From contig JBCCSZ010000291.1 in the NCBI GenBank assembly GCA_039199225.1, positions 1 to 10,017 on the forward strand: 10,017 nt of DNA, written 5' to 3'. This DNA comes from JBCCSZ01 sp039199225. GTDB taxonomy: Bacteria; Bacteroidota; Bacteroidia; Chitinophagales; Saprospiraceae. Positions within the stretch are counted from its first letter, which is position 1, and the number at the start of each line of letters is the position of its first letter. Under the pieces are notes generated by a model that saw only the letters and a program-made list of their open reading frames with translations, was not told the origin of the DNA and did not search any database. Below are positions 7,381 to 10,017 of this stretch, piece by piece. The translations under genes and the position numbers were made by a program.

Positions 7381-7716
7381 ATGCCGAAATTAAAAGATGA
7401 AATCTCCAAGCTGTACTATTCCATTGGCGAAATATCCGAAATGTTCAATGTCTCCAAGTCCTTGATCCGCTTTTGGGAGTCGGAGTTCGACATCTTGAAG
7501 CCCCACAAAAACAGCAAGGGAGATCGGCGTTTTACCAAACAAAACATCGAGCAGTTCCGAATGATTTACCACCTGGTAAAAGAAAAGGGCTTTACCCTGG
7601 AAGGGGCCAAGCGAGAAATTCGCGAAAACAAAGAGCGCCTTTTGCAACGCCAACAAATGCTGGATTCGCTACAAAAGACGCGTAACTTTTTGGCCAAACT
7701 CCGTGAAGAGCTGTAG
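7381..7716 (+). CDS. MerR-family HTH transcriptional regulator without effector domain
   Basis: ATG at 7381 gives 111 residues, MPKLKDEISK to FLAKLREEL. Residues ~13-80 are a MerR winged helix-turn-helix: YYSIGEISEMFNVSKSLIRF is the HTH, FWESEFDILKPHKNSKGDRR the wing, and RFTKQNIEQFRMIYHLVKEK with FTLEGAKREI the following helices. Residues ~80-111 (ENKERLLQRQQMLDSLQKTR) form the dimerising coiled coil. There is no C-terminal ligand or metal domain and no cysteine, which is usual for the short MerR-like proteins of Bacteroidota. The start was chosen because the domain begins just after it and a promoter stands 60 bp upstream; the frame stays open further upstream but that part overlaps the divergent glycosyltransferase gene. 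Likely target: its own promoter and perhaps the divergent gene, which is inference. It converges on the RHS gene with a 25-bp gap. Confidence 0.9.
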   Translation: MPKLKDEISKLYYSIGEISEMFNVSKSLIRFWESEFDILKPHKNSKGDRRFTKQNIEQFRMIYHLVKEKGFTLEGAKREIRENKERLLQRQQMLDSLQKTRNFLAKLREEL

Positions 7717-7741
7717 ACCTTTTAGACAGACCTATCTCGTT

Positions 7742-10017
7742 TTATCTGCCGTTGATTAAAACAATCGCTTTAGCATTCAAAAGCTTTCTCGATGATATTC
7801 TACGCAATCCACGGGCAGGGTCCATTATAGTATACAGCGTTCTGTCTATTGTTTTCCCATTTACCTTCGTAATCTCTTTTTCGATGATATTAACTACGAC
7901 AACAGCGTGTGCTATGTCGTTTTCTACGCTTACAGAACTCAAAATAACCGATACCTGTAAATTATTGGCCAAAGCACTTTCAACTGCCCCTAGGGTGACA
8001 TCAGGCACGACATTTATCGCATTTCCGGTTCTTTCCGCATACTCTAGCCATAGTTCCTGAGCCAACAATGGATCGTCGGGTGTGGTGTTTGGAAACCAAG
8101 CACGAACCTCCTCTGCTGTCAAGTCGCCACCTAAAGATTGATCAACAGCAGCCACACAAGCTGGACCGCAATCATTACTGCCTTCTTGCCTAACCTCTAC
8201 AACCACATTGTCTGCTACAACCTCTTCCCGGACGATGCTGCCATCGGCAAAACTTCGACCGTCCATACTGGCTTGGATGCCTTGGTTAATCCCCGACATC
8301 AGTCCACTCACCAGAGCACTTGTCGCAACCCTATCGGCACTGAGGTTTTTATTGATTAGGCCGTCCGTGACCCCCTGGGCAGTACCGGTTGCTACACCTG
8401 TAATAAATCCTCCAAAGAAACCACCTATACCTGCCTGGGCCAGGGCTGCTGATACACCACTACCGGCACCTCCTGCAACCATCGAGGCGAAGAACGAGCC
8501 CCAATTCCAGCCATTTGGATAGGCATTTCGGAAAAGGAAGTAGGTCGCCGTATGCGTAGCAGCTCCAATCGCAGCTCCAATGACGATGGCAGCTACAATC
8601 GACTCACCGTTGGGGTCTGTATAGCGAAGTGGATTGTTGAACGCATAACTGTAGCGATTGTAGTTCTGGGAGAAATCCCCCATTTGAACATTGTTGTCCG
8701 CACTCAGCATCCGGCCAACCACCGGATCGTACAGGCGACCATTCATATTGATCAGTCCAAACTCGGGTAGTTCCTCATGGCCTGTGTATCCGCGATACAG
8801 CCAATCTGGGACAGAACCAATGTTGTCATATGACCAATCGGAGATGTTGCGGCGACGGCCCCAAGCATCAAAATTTTGCTCAGCTTGCACGTTTCCGCTG
8901 TGGTCGGTGGCTGTCAGGAAGGACCCTAGGTGATCTTTGTACAGGTAGTGAAATTGATCCCGACCATTGGTTCGCTCGATGACGATCGCATAGCCGAGTC
9001 CTGGATCAATGTAGTGCAGTTGTTGCTGGACACCATTTTGAATTTGCTCCTCATAGTCACCCAGGTAGTAGCGAGTCACCTCCGTAACCCCATTTTGCTG
9101 TAAAACACTTTTGGTCCGCTGGCGATCGTGGCCATAGCTGTACGACAACTCATAGCTGCCTTCTGTGATGAGCGATGGCTGGTCGAAGGAGTTGTAAACG
9201 ATGTCTTGATCCACCGATGGAATGACATTATTGGGATTGGACACATTGACAACGGCATTGTTGCGACTGTTGTCATAGGCGTACGTTCCAACATAGCTCT
9301 TGAAATCAATGTTGCCGTTGGAGGTATACCCTTGGCTGTTCAGCGGTTGGCCATTCACCTGCGAAGTTTCCAAGCGATTCAGATTATCATAGGTAAAGAT
9401 TTCCTGCCTACCTTTTATTTGATCGTCCCGTTCTTCGAGATTGCCACTTTGAAAATCCCAGTCGAGGTTGAGGTCCTGAATACCGGGTGTGTAGTAGCGC
9501 GTTGGGATACCTGAGTCATAGGTGATGGTAGAAGAGGGATTGTTCCCCAATTTGTACTGTGTAAACTGGCGGCGACCGTTCATTGCTTGGCTGGTAAACA
9601 AGGTTGTCTTCCCTAGTGTCATCGGGTATTCGATTTTGTTGAGATAACCATTCGAATCGTAATCATAATTTACAGTGACACCAGATGGAAAGGTCTGCGT
9701 TGTTACATCGCCGTAGTCATTTTTGATGAAATAGGTATGAAAATCAACGCCATCGATCTGTTTTCTCTTGTGGTTCAGCCGACCGTTCGGATCGTAGTAA
9801 TACCACTCGGATTCAGAAGCGTAGCTGTTGGTCACCGATCGAAGTCGGTTGGTAGCTGACGAGCCAGGACCATAATAGCTGAATATCCTATATTCCCCCG
9901 GCCCAATCCGCAAGCTCATCCGACCAAGCCTATCGTAGTACATATTGTAGGTTTGATTGTTGGCATTGGTCTGCTGGATCATCTCTCCATAGGGATTGTA
10001 GTCGTAAGCAAACGTAC
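7742..10017 (-). CDS. RHS/YD-repeat protein with C-terminal C39-like cysteine peptidase domain (partial, N-terminus off the right edge)
   Basis: The frame is open from the right edge (TFAYDYNPYGEM enters the window) to TAA at 7742-7744, 757 residues seen. Numbering from the Met at 9982: residues 1-300 carry YD repeats (YYDRLGRM, YYYDPNGRLNHK, YDYDSNGYLNKI, YDNLNRLE). Residues ~305-460 are the RHS-associated core (YLYKDHLGSFLTATD, NMNGRLYDPVVGRMLSAD, ending NNPLRYTDPNGES). Residues ~461-550 are a Gly/Ala-rich hydrophobic stretch. Residues ~595-746 look like a C39-type papain-fold peptidase: Gln599 and Cys605 in RQEGSNDCGPAC, His692 in IAHAVVVV, Asp721 in IMDPARG. RHS shells enclose and deliver variable C-terminal toxins, so a peptidase toxin is the simplest reading. 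The delivery signal lies outside the window. No immunity-like gene follows; merR converges instead. The RHS call is secure, the peptidase fairly so, the toxic role is inferred. Confidence 0.9.
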   Translation of the reverse strand, partial: TFAYDYNPYGEMIQQTNANNQTYNMYYDRLGRMSLRIGPGEYRIFSYYGPGSSATNRLRSVTNSYASESEWYYYDPNGRLNHKRKQIDGVDFHTYFIKNDYGDVTTQTFPSGVTVNYDYDSNGYLNKIEYPMTLGKTTLFTSQAMNGRRQFTQYKLGNNPSSTITYDSGIPTRYYTPGIQDLNLDWDFQSGNLEERDDQIKGRQEIFTYDNLNRLETSQVNGQPLNSQGYTSNGNIDFKSYVGTYAYDNSRNNAVVNVSNPNNVIPSVDQDIVYNSFDQPSLITEGSYELSYSYGHDRQRTKSVLQQNGVTEVTRYYLGDYEEQIQNGVQQQLHYIDPGLGYAIVIERTNGRDQFHYLYKDHLGSFLTATDHSGNVQAEQNFDAWGRRRNISDWSYDNIGSVPDWLYRGYTGHEELPEFGLINMNGRLYDPVVGRMLSADNNVQMGDFSQNYNRYSYAFNNPLRYTDPNGESIVAAIVIGAAIGAATHTATYFLFRNAYPNGWNWGSFFASMVAGGAGSGVSAALAQAGIGGFFGGFITGVATGTAQGVTDGLINKNLSADRVATSALVSGLMSGINQGIQASMDGRSFADGSIVREEVVADNVVVEVRQEGSNDCGPACVAAVDQSLGGDLTAEEVRAWFPNTTPDDPLLAQELWLEYAERTGNAINVVPDVTLGAVESALANNLQVSVILSSVSVENDIAHAVVVVNIIEKEITKVNGKTIDRTLYTIMDPARGLRRISSRKLLNAKAIVLINGR

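Overview
The window most likely comes from a Bacteroidota chromosome, and my best inference is a Saprospiria-like member (Lewinella/Haliscomenobacter relatives). The reasons are a very large exported protein with a DUF7619-type module and the start of a C-terminal type IX secretion (Por) sorting domain, a large YD-repeat/RHS protein, weak Shine-Dalgarno signals, and promoter candidates that fit the Bacteroidota TTTG-N20-TAnnTTTG pattern. No rRNA, tRNA, CRISPR array, insertion sequence or integrase was seen. Coding density is high and no stretch over 300 bases lacks a gene.

Layout, left to right. (1) Positions 1-2827, minus strand: a signal-peptide protein of at least 942 residues with beta-propeller-like 'telemetry' repeats, an SdrD-B-like module, a cysteine-containing central region, a DUF7619-like module and the beginning of a T9SS sorting domain, cut by the left edge. 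(2) A 168-bp divergent promoter region. (3) Positions 2996-4405, plus strand: a 469-residue all-helical protein of unknown function. (4) A 143-bp convergent spacer almost filled by three degenerate copies of a 41-bp tandem repeat. (5) Positions 4549-5109, minus: a DinB-fold protein with a signal peptide and the three-histidine metal site. (6) Positions 5196-7235, minus: a GT-C-type membrane glycosyltransferase with a C-terminal soluble, jelly-roll-like extension. (7) A 145-bp divergent region with a good promoter and several palindromes. (8) Positions 7381-7716, plus: a small MerR-type DNA-binding protein. (9) Positions 7742-10017, minus, cut by the right edge: an RHS/YD-repeat protein whose variable C-terminus is a glycine-rich hydrophobic segment followed by a C39-like (papain-fold) cysteine peptidase domain.

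The genes do not form one obvious pathway. The glycosyltransferase and the DinB-like gene are co-directional (86-bp gap) and may be co-transcribed. The MerR gene is divergent from the glycosyltransferase gene and could regulate it, which is inference. The most notable item is the RHS protein: its C-terminus has the expected Gln, Cys, His and Asp of a C39-type peptidase, yet the next gene downstream is the convergent merR gene only 25 bp away, so there is no immunity gene in the usual place.
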